From Desulfarculus sp. (GTDB taxonomy: Bacteria; Desulfobacterota; Desulfarculia; Desulfarculales; Desulfarculaceae): 5,219 nt of DNA. Both the position numbers and the translations under genes were made by a program. A model generated the notes under the pieces. That model made no database searches. It was not told the DNA's origin and saw only the letters and a list, made by a program, of their open reading frames with translations. Shown piece by piece: positions 1-5,219 of the stretch. Position 1 is the stretch's first letter, and every line of letters begins with the position of its first letter. The stretch is from the NCBI GenBank assembly GCA_020216625.1, contig JAIUYB010000207.1, forward strand, positions 1-5,219, in the 5' to 3' direction.

Positions 1-990
1 GAGGACCTGGCCCTGGTGGGCTTCTCCGAGGTCCTGGGCAAGCTCAAGGTCATCTGGCGGGCCCTGCAAGGCCTCAAGGCCCATCTCAAGGCCAGCCGGC
101 CGGACCTGGTGATCCTGGTGGACTTCCCGGACTTCAACTTCCGGGTGGCCAAGGCGGCCAAGGCCCTGGGGATCAAGGTGCTCTATTACATCAGCCCCCA
201 GGTTTGGGCCTGGCGACCCAAGCGGGCCCAGACCCTGGCCAGGCTGGTGGACCATCTGGCGGTGGTCTTTCCCTTCGAGCAAGATTTCTACGCCCAGAAT
301 ACGCCGGAGCTGCCGGTGACCTTCGTGGGCCACCCCTTGTTGGACGAGGAGGCGGAGTTCCTGGCCCGGGCGGGTGATCCCCTGCCGGTGCCGGCGGGGG
401 CGGAGCTGGTGGGCCTGTTGCCCGGCAGCCGCCAGAGCGAGATCAGCCGGCTGATGCCCCTGCTCCTGGAGGCGGCGGCCTTGATCCGCAAGGAAAGGCC
501 GCGCTGCCATTTCGTGCTGCCGGTGGCCCCGGGCCTGGATCGGACCCTCCTGGACCCTTACCTGGAGGCCCACGCCCTCAACGGTCTGACCGTCCTGCCC
601 GGACGCGCGGCCCAGGTCATGGCCCAATCGCGCTTGTTGCTGATCTGTTCCGGCACCGCCACCCTGCAGGCGGCCCTGGCCGAGGCCCCCATGGTGGTGG
701 TATACAAGACCGGGGCCTTCAACTACGCCCTGGCCAAGCGCCTGATCAAGGTCAGCCACGTGGCCATGCCCAATCTGGTGGCCGGGCGCGAGGTTATCCC
801 GGAGCTTTTGCAGGACGAGGCCACTCCCCGGAACCTGGCGGACAAGGCCTTGGAACTGTTGAACAATGACACCGTCCGCCAGGAGATGATCCAGGGGCTG
901 GCCGAGGTGCGCCAGCGCCTGGGCGGGCCCGGAGGCGGCCGCCGGGCCGCGGAGCTGGCCCAACGGATCATGTTGGAAGAAAAGTCTTGA
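1..990 (+). CDS. lpxB: Lipid A disaccharide synthase LpxB, 5'-truncated by window edge
   Basis: Glycosyltransferase of family GT19. It condenses UDP-2,3-diacylglucosamine with 2,3-diacylglucosamine-1-phosphate (lipid X) to form the beta-1,6 lipid A disaccharide at the cytoplasmic face of the inner membrane. The frame is open from base 1 and 329 residues are visible. Against a usual length near 380, some 50-60 N-terminal residues lie upstream. A GTG at 16 is in frame but is not a credible start, because family-like sequence (LALVGFSEVL) already precedes and spans it. Family blocks appear in order: DFPDFN (visible residues 41-46), SPQVWAWRPKR (65-75), LLPGSRQSEISR (139-150), SGTATLQAAL (218-227) and MPNLVAGREVIPELL (256-270). 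The SGTAT and PNLxAGRE blocks belong to the nucleotide-sugar-binding C-terminal half. Nothing is broken in the visible part. Its TGA overlaps the msbA start by four bases, which fits a lipid A operon. Identification is very secure. Confidence 0.97.
   Translation, partial: EDLALVGFSEVLGKLKVIWRALQGLKAHLKASRPDLVILVDFPDFNFRVAKAAKALGIKVLYYISPQVWAWRPKRAQTLARLVDHLAVVFPFEQDFYAQNTPELPVTFVGHPLLDEEAEFLARAGDPLPVPAGAELVGLLPGSRQSEISRLMPLLLEAAALIRKERPRCHFVLPVAPGLDRTLLDPYLEAHALNGLTVLPGRAAQVMAQSRLLLICSGTATLQAALAEAPMVVVYKTGAFNYALAKRLIKVSHVAMPNLVAGREVIPELLQDEATPRNLADKALELLNNDTVRQEMIQGLAEVRQRLGGPGGGRRAAELAQRIMLEEKS
975..980 (+). promoter_or_regulatory. Ribosome binding site of msbA
   Basis: The purine run GGAAGA lies inside the last codons of lpxB and ends 6 bases before the TTG at 987. 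It supports that rare start codon. No in-frame ATG occurs until codon 31, which falls within the first membrane segment and so cannot be the true start. Confidence 0.6.
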
Positions 991-2765
991 GCAAAAAGCC
1001 CGTCAGCGAGGACCGGACCCTGGTCAACCGCCTTCTGGCCCAGGTGCGCCCTTATTGGGCACGCCTGGCCTTCGCCATGGTCCTGATGATCCTGGTCAGC
1101 GCCGCCACCTCGGGCATGGCCTACATGGTCAAGCCGGTGATGGACGACATCTTCGTGGCCAAGGACCGCACCATGCTCTACCTGGTGCCCCTGGTGGTCA
1201 TCGTCCTCTACGTGGTCAAGGGCGGCTGCTCCTATGGCCAGAGCTACCTGATGCAGTACGTGGGCCAGCGCATCATCACCCAGTACCGCATCGACCTCTA
1301 CGCCCACCTGCAGAAACTCTCGCTGAGCTACTACGACCGGGTGCCCACCGGCGAGCTGATGAGCCGCATCACCAACGACGTGAACCAGATCCAGGGCGCG
1401 GTGAGCAGCGTGGTCACTGGCCTCTTGCGCGAGCTGTTCACGGTGATCGGCCTGATCGTGGTGCTCTTCTGGCGGGATTGGTTCCTGGCCATCTTCGCGG
1501 TGGGGGTGTTCCCCATCTGTGCGATTCCCTTGGTAAAGTTCGGACGGCGTTTGCGCAAGATCAGCCACCGCTCCCAGGAGACCATGGCCGACGTCTCGGT
1601 GCTGCTGCACGAGACCATCAGCGGCGCGCGCATCGTCAAGGGCTTCTGCCGCGAGCAGCACGAGATCGAGCGCTTCAGCCGCGAGGCCTTCCGCCTGTTC
1701 GTCCTGCGCATGAAGGACGTCAGCACCCGGGCCATCTCCAGCCCCCTGATGGAGTTCCTGGGCGGCATCGCCATCGCCGGCATCCTGTTCTATGGCGGCT
1801 GGCAGGTGATCGAGGGTCGCTCCACCCCGGGCACCTTCTTCAGCTTCCTCACCGCCCTGATCATGCTCTACGAGCCGGTCAAGCATCTGAGCGGGCTGAA
1901 CAACGAAATCCAGAACGGCCTGGCCTCGGCCAGCCGGGTCTACGCGGTGCTGGATACCAAGCCCGAGATCCTGGACTCGCCCCAGGCCATAGAGTTGCCG
2001 CGCCTGAGCCGTGAGATCGAGTTCCGGGGGGTGTGCTTCAGCTATCGCCCCGGCGAGATGGTGCTGGAGGACATCGACCTGACCGTGCCGGTGGGTCAGG
2101 TTCTGGCCCTGGTGGGCAGCAGCGGCGGGGGCAAGACCACCCTGGTCAACCTGCTGCCCCGCTTCTACGAGGTCACGCGGGGCGCCATCCTGATCGACGG
2201 GGTGGACATTCGCCAGGCCAGCCTGGCCAGCCTGCGTGGCCAGATCGCCATCGTCACCCAGCAGATCGTGTTGTTCAACGACACGGTCAGGAACAACATC
2301 GCCTACGGCCGGCCCGAGGCCACCCAGGCCGAGATCGAGGCCGCGGCCAAGGCGGCCTACGCCCTGGATTTCATCCAGCGCCTGCCCCAGGGTTTCGACA
2401 CCAACATCGGCGAAGCCGGAGTGCTGCTCTCCGGCGGCGAGCGCCAGAGGCTCTCCATCGCCCGGGCGCTGTTGGCCGACCGGCCGATCCTGATCCTGGA
2501 CGAGGCCACCAGCAGCCTGGACACCGAGAGCGAGATGTATGTGCAGAAGGCCCTGGAGAACCTGATGCAGGGCCGCACCACCTTTGTCATCGCCCACCGT
2601 CTCTCCACCGTCCAGCGGGCCGATCGCATCATCGTCATGAGTGAGGGCCGCATCGTGGAAGAGGGCCGGCATCAGGACCTGCTGGCCCGGGGCGGGCTTT
2701 ACCACCGGCTCCACCAGATGCAGTTCGCGGTGGACCGGGGACTGGGGGCGGAGCAGGGTGGTTAG
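987..2765 (+). CDS. msbA: Lipid A export ATP-binding/permease protein MsbA
   Basis: ABC exporter half-transporter, working as a homodimer, that flips core-lipid A across the inner membrane at the expense of ATP. The 592 residues match the family (E. coli 582). The N-terminal half has six hydrophobic segments, at about 27-48, 62-80, 139-162, 165-185, 252-275 and 282-298. The ATPase domain follows from about 345, with A-loop Tyr353 (FSYRPG), Walker A GSSGGGKTT (377-385, Lys383), Q-loop Gln425 (VTQQ), signature LSGGERQ (481-487), Walker B ILILDE (501-506, catalytic Glu506), D-loop SSLD (509-512) and switch His537 (IAHRLS). All catalytic residues are present. The start is a TTG at 987 sharing four bases (TTGA) with the lpxB stop. 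Many ABC exporters look alike, so the specific MsbA call rests on direct coupling to lpxB as well as on full-length similarity. A generic multidrug or lipid exporter is the less likely alternative. Confidence 0.95.
   Translation: MSKKPVSEDRTLVNRLLAQVRPYWARLAFAMVLMILVSAATSGMAYMVKPVMDDIFVAKDRTMLYLVPLVVIVLYVVKGGCSYGQSYLMQYVGQRIITQYRIDLYAHLQKLSLSYYDRVPTGELMSRITNDVNQIQGAVSSVVTGLLRELFTVIGLIVVLFWRDWFLAIFAVGVFPICAIPLVKFGRRLRKISHRSQETMADVSVLLHETISGARIVKGFCREQHEIERFSREAFRLFVLRMKDVSTRAISSPLMEFLGGIAIAGILFYGGWQVIEGRSTPGTFFSFLTALIMLYEPVKHLSGLNNEIQNGLASASRVYAVLDTKPEILDSPQAIELPRLSREIEFRGVCFSYRPGEMVLEDIDLTVPVGQVLALVGSSGGGKTTLVNLLPRFYEVTRGAILIDGVDIRQASLASLRGQIAIVTQQIVLFNDTVRNNIAYGRPEATQAEIEAAAKAAYALDFIQRLPQGFDTNIGEAGVLLSGGERQRLSIARALLADRPILILDEATSSLDTESEMYVQKALENLMQGRTTFVIAHRLSTVQRADRIIVMSEGRIVEEGRHQDLLARGGLYHRLHQMQFAVDRGLGAEQGG
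2750..2753 (+). promoter_or_regulatory. Possible ribosome binding site for the PAP2 gene (upstream start)
   Basis: GGAG sits 4 bases before a GTG at 2758, inside the msbA 3' end. The spacing is short. A competing and stronger site, GGAGG at 2774-2778, lies 9 bases before another in-frame GTG at 2788, just beyond the msbA stop. The two pairs define alternative starts ten codons apart, and sequence alone does not settle which is used. Confidence 0.4.
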
Positions 2766-3372
2766 CGCCGGCTGGAGGCGGGGACTGGTGCTGGCGGGCC
2801 TGGCGGCGCTTATGTTCGCCACCCTGGCCTGGCACTGGGACGACCCAGTGCACCAGTTCTTCACCGTCCGCGCGGGCGAAATCTGGTCGATCTGGTTGGC
2901 CAAAACCGCCTACTACGCCGGTCTGGGCGGGGTCCAGGGCGGGGCCATGGCCCTGTTGGCCCTGGCGGCCTGGCGGTTGGGCCGGCGCGGCCTGATGATG
3001 GACGGCATGGGCGGCCTGGGCGCGATCCTGGGGGCCGGGGCCTGCGTGCAGATCGTCAAGCACCTGGTGGGCCGTCCCCGACCGCGAATGTCCCTGCCGG
3101 CCTGGGAGTTCTTCGGCCCGAGCCTCTCCAGCGACCTGCACTCCTTTCCCTCGGGCCACGCCGCCACCAGCTTCGCCCTGGCCGCGCTGCTCTGCGCCAA
3201 TCATCCCCGCCTGACCTGGGCCATCTACCCAGCGGCGATCCTGATCTGCCTGGGCCGGGTGGTCGGCGGCTCCCACTACCTCAGCGACACCCTGGGCGGG
3301 GCCTTGCTGGGCCTGTTGGTGGGCTGGCCCCTGGCCGCCAGCCTGCGGCGCTGGCGGGAGGAGCGGCCATGA
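2758..3372 (+). CDS. PAP2-family membrane phosphatase
   Basis: Integral membrane phosphatase of the type 2 phosphatidic acid phosphatase superfamily, which removes phosphate from lipid phosphates or pyrophosphates. From the GTG at 2758 it has 204 residues. The three signature blocks are present: KHLVGRPRP (101-109; K-x6-RP), PSGH (131-134) and GRVVGGSHYLSD (166-177; R-x5-H-x3-D). His134 and His173 are the expected catalytic pair and Arg108 and Arg167 the phosphate ligands. The usual Ser before Arg167 is Gly. Hydrophobic segments lie near 9-25, 60-73, 84-100, 136-147, 155-169 and 178-195. The 2758 start overlaps the msbA stop by 8 bases and keeps the Trp-Arg-Arg before the first membrane span. 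A GTG at 2788 would give 194 residues. Candidate substrates are undecaprenyl pyrophosphate (YbjG/PgpB type) or a lipid A phosphate (LpxE/LpxF type). Motifs cannot separate these, and the lipid A setting makes either plausible. Confidence 0.92.
   Translation: MVSAGWRRGLVLAGLAALMFATLAWHWDDPVHQFFTVRAGEIWSIWLAKTAYYAGLGGVQGGAMALLALAAWRLGRRGLMMDGMGGLGAILGAGACVQIVKHLVGRPRPRMSLPAWEFFGPSLSSDLHSFPSGHAATSFALAALLCANHPRLTWAIYPAAILICLGRVVGGSHYLSDTLGGALLGLLVGWPLAASLRRWREERP
3357..3361 (+). promoter_or_regulatory. Ribosome binding site of the GT-C glycosyltransferase
   Basis: A GGAGG core, within the longer purine run GGGAGGAG (3356-3363), stands 7 bases before the ATG at 3369. It lies inside the last codons of the phosphatase gene. 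It is the clearest Shine-Dalgarno match in the window and, with the ATGA stop/start overlap, fixes this start. Confidence 0.8.
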
Positions 3373-5219
3373 ACCCGGCCGGACAGCGCTATTGGCTCCT
3401 GGTGGTGCTGGCGGTGGTGGCGGCGGCGACGGCGCTATACCTGGTTGACCTGGATCAGATGCCCCTGACCGACCGCGACGAGGGCGAGTACGCGGCCAGC
3501 GTGGGGGCCATGTTCCGCGGCGGCGATTTCCTGGTGCCGACCCTCAATGGCGAGCACTACCTGGAAAAGCCCATCCTGACCTTCTGGCTCATCGCCGGGG
3601 CCCAGGCCCTCTTGGGCCCGGGGGAGCTGGCCGCGCGCCTGCCCTCGGCCTGCGCGGCCCTGGCCCTCTTGCTCTGGCTGGGCTACCTGGCGCTCACCGT
3701 CTCGCGCGGGCCGGCCTTCACCGCCCTGGCCCTGGCCGCGGCGGCCTTCACGCCCTTGATGGCCCTGGTGGGCCGGGCCAGCCTCACCGACATGCCCCTG
3801 ACCCTGTTCACCACCCTGAGCCTGGGGGCCTTCTTTCTGGCCAACGAGCGCCAGGCCCCGGCCGACCGGCCCTGGTGGTGGCTGGCCTGGGCCGGACTGG
3901 GCCTGGGTTTCCTGACCAAGGGCCCGGTGGCCCTGGCGGTGGTGCTGCCCTCGGCCCTGGTCTACGCCCTGGTTCAAGGCCGCTTCCTGCACTGCCTGCG
4001 CCGGGCGCAGTGGCTCTGGGGTCCGCTCATCTTTCTGGTCATCAACCTGCCCTGGTATGGCCTGGCCTTCTGGCGGCTGGGGGACGAGTTCTGGCGGGCC
4101 TTCTTCCTCTCCCAGAACCTGCGACGCTTCAGCGAGGTGCTTCTGGGGCATGGCGGCGGGTACTTCTACTACCTGCCGGTGCTGCTCCTGGGCTTCTGGC
4201 CCTTTGGCGCGGCCGGGCTGCCGGCCCTGGGCGCGGCCCTGGCCAAGAACCCCAAGGCCGCGCGCCAGGCCGACCCCCTGGCCCGGCTGCGGCTGTTGGC
4301 CGCCATCACGGTCCTGGTGGTGCTGGCGGCCTTCACCCTGGCCGCCACCAAACAGATCAACTACATCCTGCCGGCCTGGCCCTGGCTGGCCATCCTGGCC
4401 GGTTATCAGCTCTGGCGCTGGCTGGCTGGCGAGGACGGCGGCCGGCTGTCGCGTGGCGTGCACCAGGCCCTGCACCTGGGCCTGGGCGGGCTGTGGGCCT
4501 TGGCGCTCCTTGCCCTGCCGGCCGGGCTCTATCTGGCCTGGCCCAAGATTGAGGCCTCCATCCGCCCGGACAGCAGCGAGTACGCCCTGCCCGAGCAGGC
4601 CCCCCTGATCATCCTCTGGCCCCTGGCCCTGGGTTTGGTGGCCCTGGCCGTGGTCTGGCTGCCAAACTGGCTGCGGCGGCGGGGCAGGGCGCGGGAGGCG
4701 GTGCTGGCCCTCTCCCTGGGCGCGGCGGTTTTCTGCGGCGGCTTGATGCTGGGTCTGCTGCCCCAGGCCGCCCAGGAGATTCAGCAACCGGCCAAGGCCT
4801 TGGCCCTGGAGGTGGTCCAGCGCTTGGGCGGCGCGGCCAAGGTGGTTTCCTTCGGCCTCTGGAAGCCGACCATGCTCTTTTACTTGGACCGCGAAATACC
4901 CCGCCTGCGCAGTAACGAGACCGAGCAACTGGCCCGGGAATTGGCCCAAGAAACTCCCTTGGCGGTGCTGACCCGGGCCAGCCTGGCCCCGGCTCTGGCG
5001 GCCACGCCGGGGTTCGTGGAATTGGGACGCTGGTCGGGCTATCTGCTGGGCGGCAACGCCCCGGCCCAGGCCCTTTGGCTGGGACCGGCCCGAGAAGCGC
5101 AGCCGCCAGCCATCACGCCGAGCGCAAGTGAATCAGCCCCCGCGCCAGCCGCCCCACCGGCCGCGAACCAACCCGGCGGGGAGACCCAGGCCAACCAACC
5201 GCCGGTTTCGGATTCGCCC
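3369..5219 (+). CDS. ArnT/PMT-like GT-C glycosyltransferase (GT83-like), 3' end beyond window
   Basis: Polytopic inner-membrane transferase expected to move a sugar from an undecaprenyl-phosphate donor to a lipid acceptor such as lipid A on the periplasmic side. The frame runs 617 codons from the ATG to the window edge with no stop. Family blocks: DRDEGEYA (35-42) in the first periplasmic loop, where acidic residues are typical of GT-C enzymes; YLEKP (64-68, Lys67); RASLTDMPL (136-144); FLTKGPVAL (181-189); NLPWY (226-230); GHGGGYFYYLPVLLLGF (260-276); and ATKQINYILPAWP (326-338). About 12-13 hydrophobic spans end near residue 464. A soluble, presumably periplasmic domain follows (about 466-563, with VVSFGLWKP and FYLDREIP), as in ArnT-type proteins. 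After about 564 comes a Pro/Ala/Ser/Gln-rich stretch. ArnT is about 550 residues, so this protein is extended. The start overlaps the phosphatase stop (ATGA). The donor sugar cannot be read from sequence, so no arnT symbol is given. Confidence 0.93.
   Translation, partial: MNPAGQRYWLLVVLAVVAAATALYLVDLDQMPLTDRDEGEYAASVGAMFRGGDFLVPTLNGEHYLEKPILTFWLIAGAQALLGPGELAARLPSACAALALLLWLGYLALTVSRGPAFTALALAAAAFTPLMALVGRASLTDMPLTLFTTLSLGAFFLANERQAPADRPWWWLAWAGLGLGFLTKGPVALAVVLPSALVYALVQGRFLHCLRRAQWLWGPLIFLVINLPWYGLAFWRLGDEFWRAFFLSQNLRRFSEVLLGHGGGYFYYLPVLLLGFWPFGAAGLPALGAALAKNPKAARQADPLARLRLLAAITVLVVLAAFTLAATKQINYILPAWPWLAILAGYQLWRWLAGEDGGRLSRGVHQALHLGLGGLWALALLALPAGLYLAWPKIEASIRPDSSEYALPEQAPLIILWPLALGLVALAVVWLPNWLRRRGRAREAVLALSLGAAVFCGGLMLGLLPQAAQEIQQPAKALALEVVQRLGGAAKVVSFGLWKPTMLFYLDREIPRLRSNETEQLARELAQETPLAVLTRASLAPALAATPGFVELGRWSGYLLGGNAPAQALWLGPAREAQPPAITPSASESAPAPAAPPAANQPGGETQANQPPVSDSP
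5088..5219 (+). other. Low-complexity Pro/Ala-rich C-terminal tail of the glycosyltransferase
   Basis: Residues from about 574 to the window edge are dominated by Pro, Ala, Ser, Gln, Asn and Glu, with no hydrophobic span, so the segment is probably disordered. Third codon positions relax here (GCA, AGT, GAA, TCA, CCA, CAA, GTT and GAT appear close together), unlike the near-uniform G/C third positions of the transmembrane part. The reading frame stays open, so the tail may end shortly or lead into a further domain outside the window. Confidence 0.7.

Noticed and set aside
1055..2644. Plus-strand out-of-frame open stretches inside msbA (1055-2014 and 2033-2644)
   Set aside because: They are frame shadows rich in Arg, Gly, Pro and His. 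The msbA frame is intact through both, with every ABC motif in place.
2641..2757. ATG at 2641 as the start of the phosphatase gene
   Set aside because: It would overlap msbA by more than 120 bases and add an N-terminus with no hydrophobic or family-like sequence. GTG starts near the msbA stop with ribosome sites fit better.
723..2903. A 726-codon open frame on the minus strand antisense to lpxB, msbA and the phosphatase gene
   Set aside because: It is the mirror of strongly G/C-ending codons, which rarely give stops in antisense. The product is rich in His, Gln, Asp and Gly with no recognisable domain, while the plus strand carries complete, motif-verified genes.
3875..4608. Plus-strand out-of-frame open stretches inside the glycosyltransferase gene
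   Set aside because: The true frame was translated from 3369 to 5219 without a stop and carries conserved blocks here. The alternatives give Gly/Pro/Ala/Arg-rich nonsense.
3435..4949. A 504-codon minus-strand frame opposite the glycosyltransferase gene
   Set aside because: The product is a low-complexity Gly/Gln/Pro/Arg-rich sequence, the expected reverse complement of Leu/Ala/Gly codons of a membrane protein. The plus strand carries clear GT-C motifs across the same bases.
1..5219. Internal promoter or intrinsic terminator
   Set aside because: Genes abut or overlap throughout and no hairpin followed by a T-run was seen. Sigma-factor-like elements cannot be claimed from such GC-rich coding sequence.

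Overview
The window is entirely plus-strand protein-coding DNA. It holds four consecutive genes whose ends overlap: lpxB (cut at its 5' end by the window edge), msbA, a small PAP2-type membrane phosphatase, and a large GT-C glycosyltransferase of the ArnT/PMT type that is still open at the right edge. No intergenic gap is longer than about 22 bases, and no RNA gene, mobile element, CRISPR array or repeat array was seen. The DNA is very GC-rich, with third codon positions almost all G or C (GCC, GGC, CTG, GTG and ATC dominate). This explains the many long spurious open frames on both strands.

The organism is a diderm bacterium that makes lipopolysaccharide, since lpxB and msbA are dedicated lipid A genes. 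The GC content, codon bias and direct lpxB-msbA linkage would fit a high-GC member of the Desulfobacterota (former Deltaproteobacteria). That placement is inference, not shown by the sequence.

Layout: positions 1-990 encode the C-terminal ~329 residues of lipid A disaccharide synthase. Positions 987-2765 encode a 592-residue ABC half-transporter of the MsbA type. Positions 2758-3372 encode a ~204-residue PAP2 phosphatase (the start could instead be 2788). From 3369 to the window edge there is an uninterrupted frame of 617 codons encoding a GT83-like transferase with a periplasmic C-terminal domain and a Pro/Ala-rich tail. Neighbouring genes overlap by 4, 8 and 4 bases, so the set almost certainly forms one translationally coupled transcription unit.

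How the genes may work together: LpxB joins UDP-diacylglucosamine and lipid X into the tetra-acylated disaccharide on the cytoplasmic face. MsbA flips finished core-lipid A across the inner membrane. The PAP2 enzyme and the GT-C transferase, both with active sites expected on the periplasmic side, could then act on the flipped molecule or on undecaprenyl carriers. The first two roles are well supported. The idea that the last two remodel lipid A phosphates is a context-based hypothesis and is the most interesting point in an otherwise conventional region.
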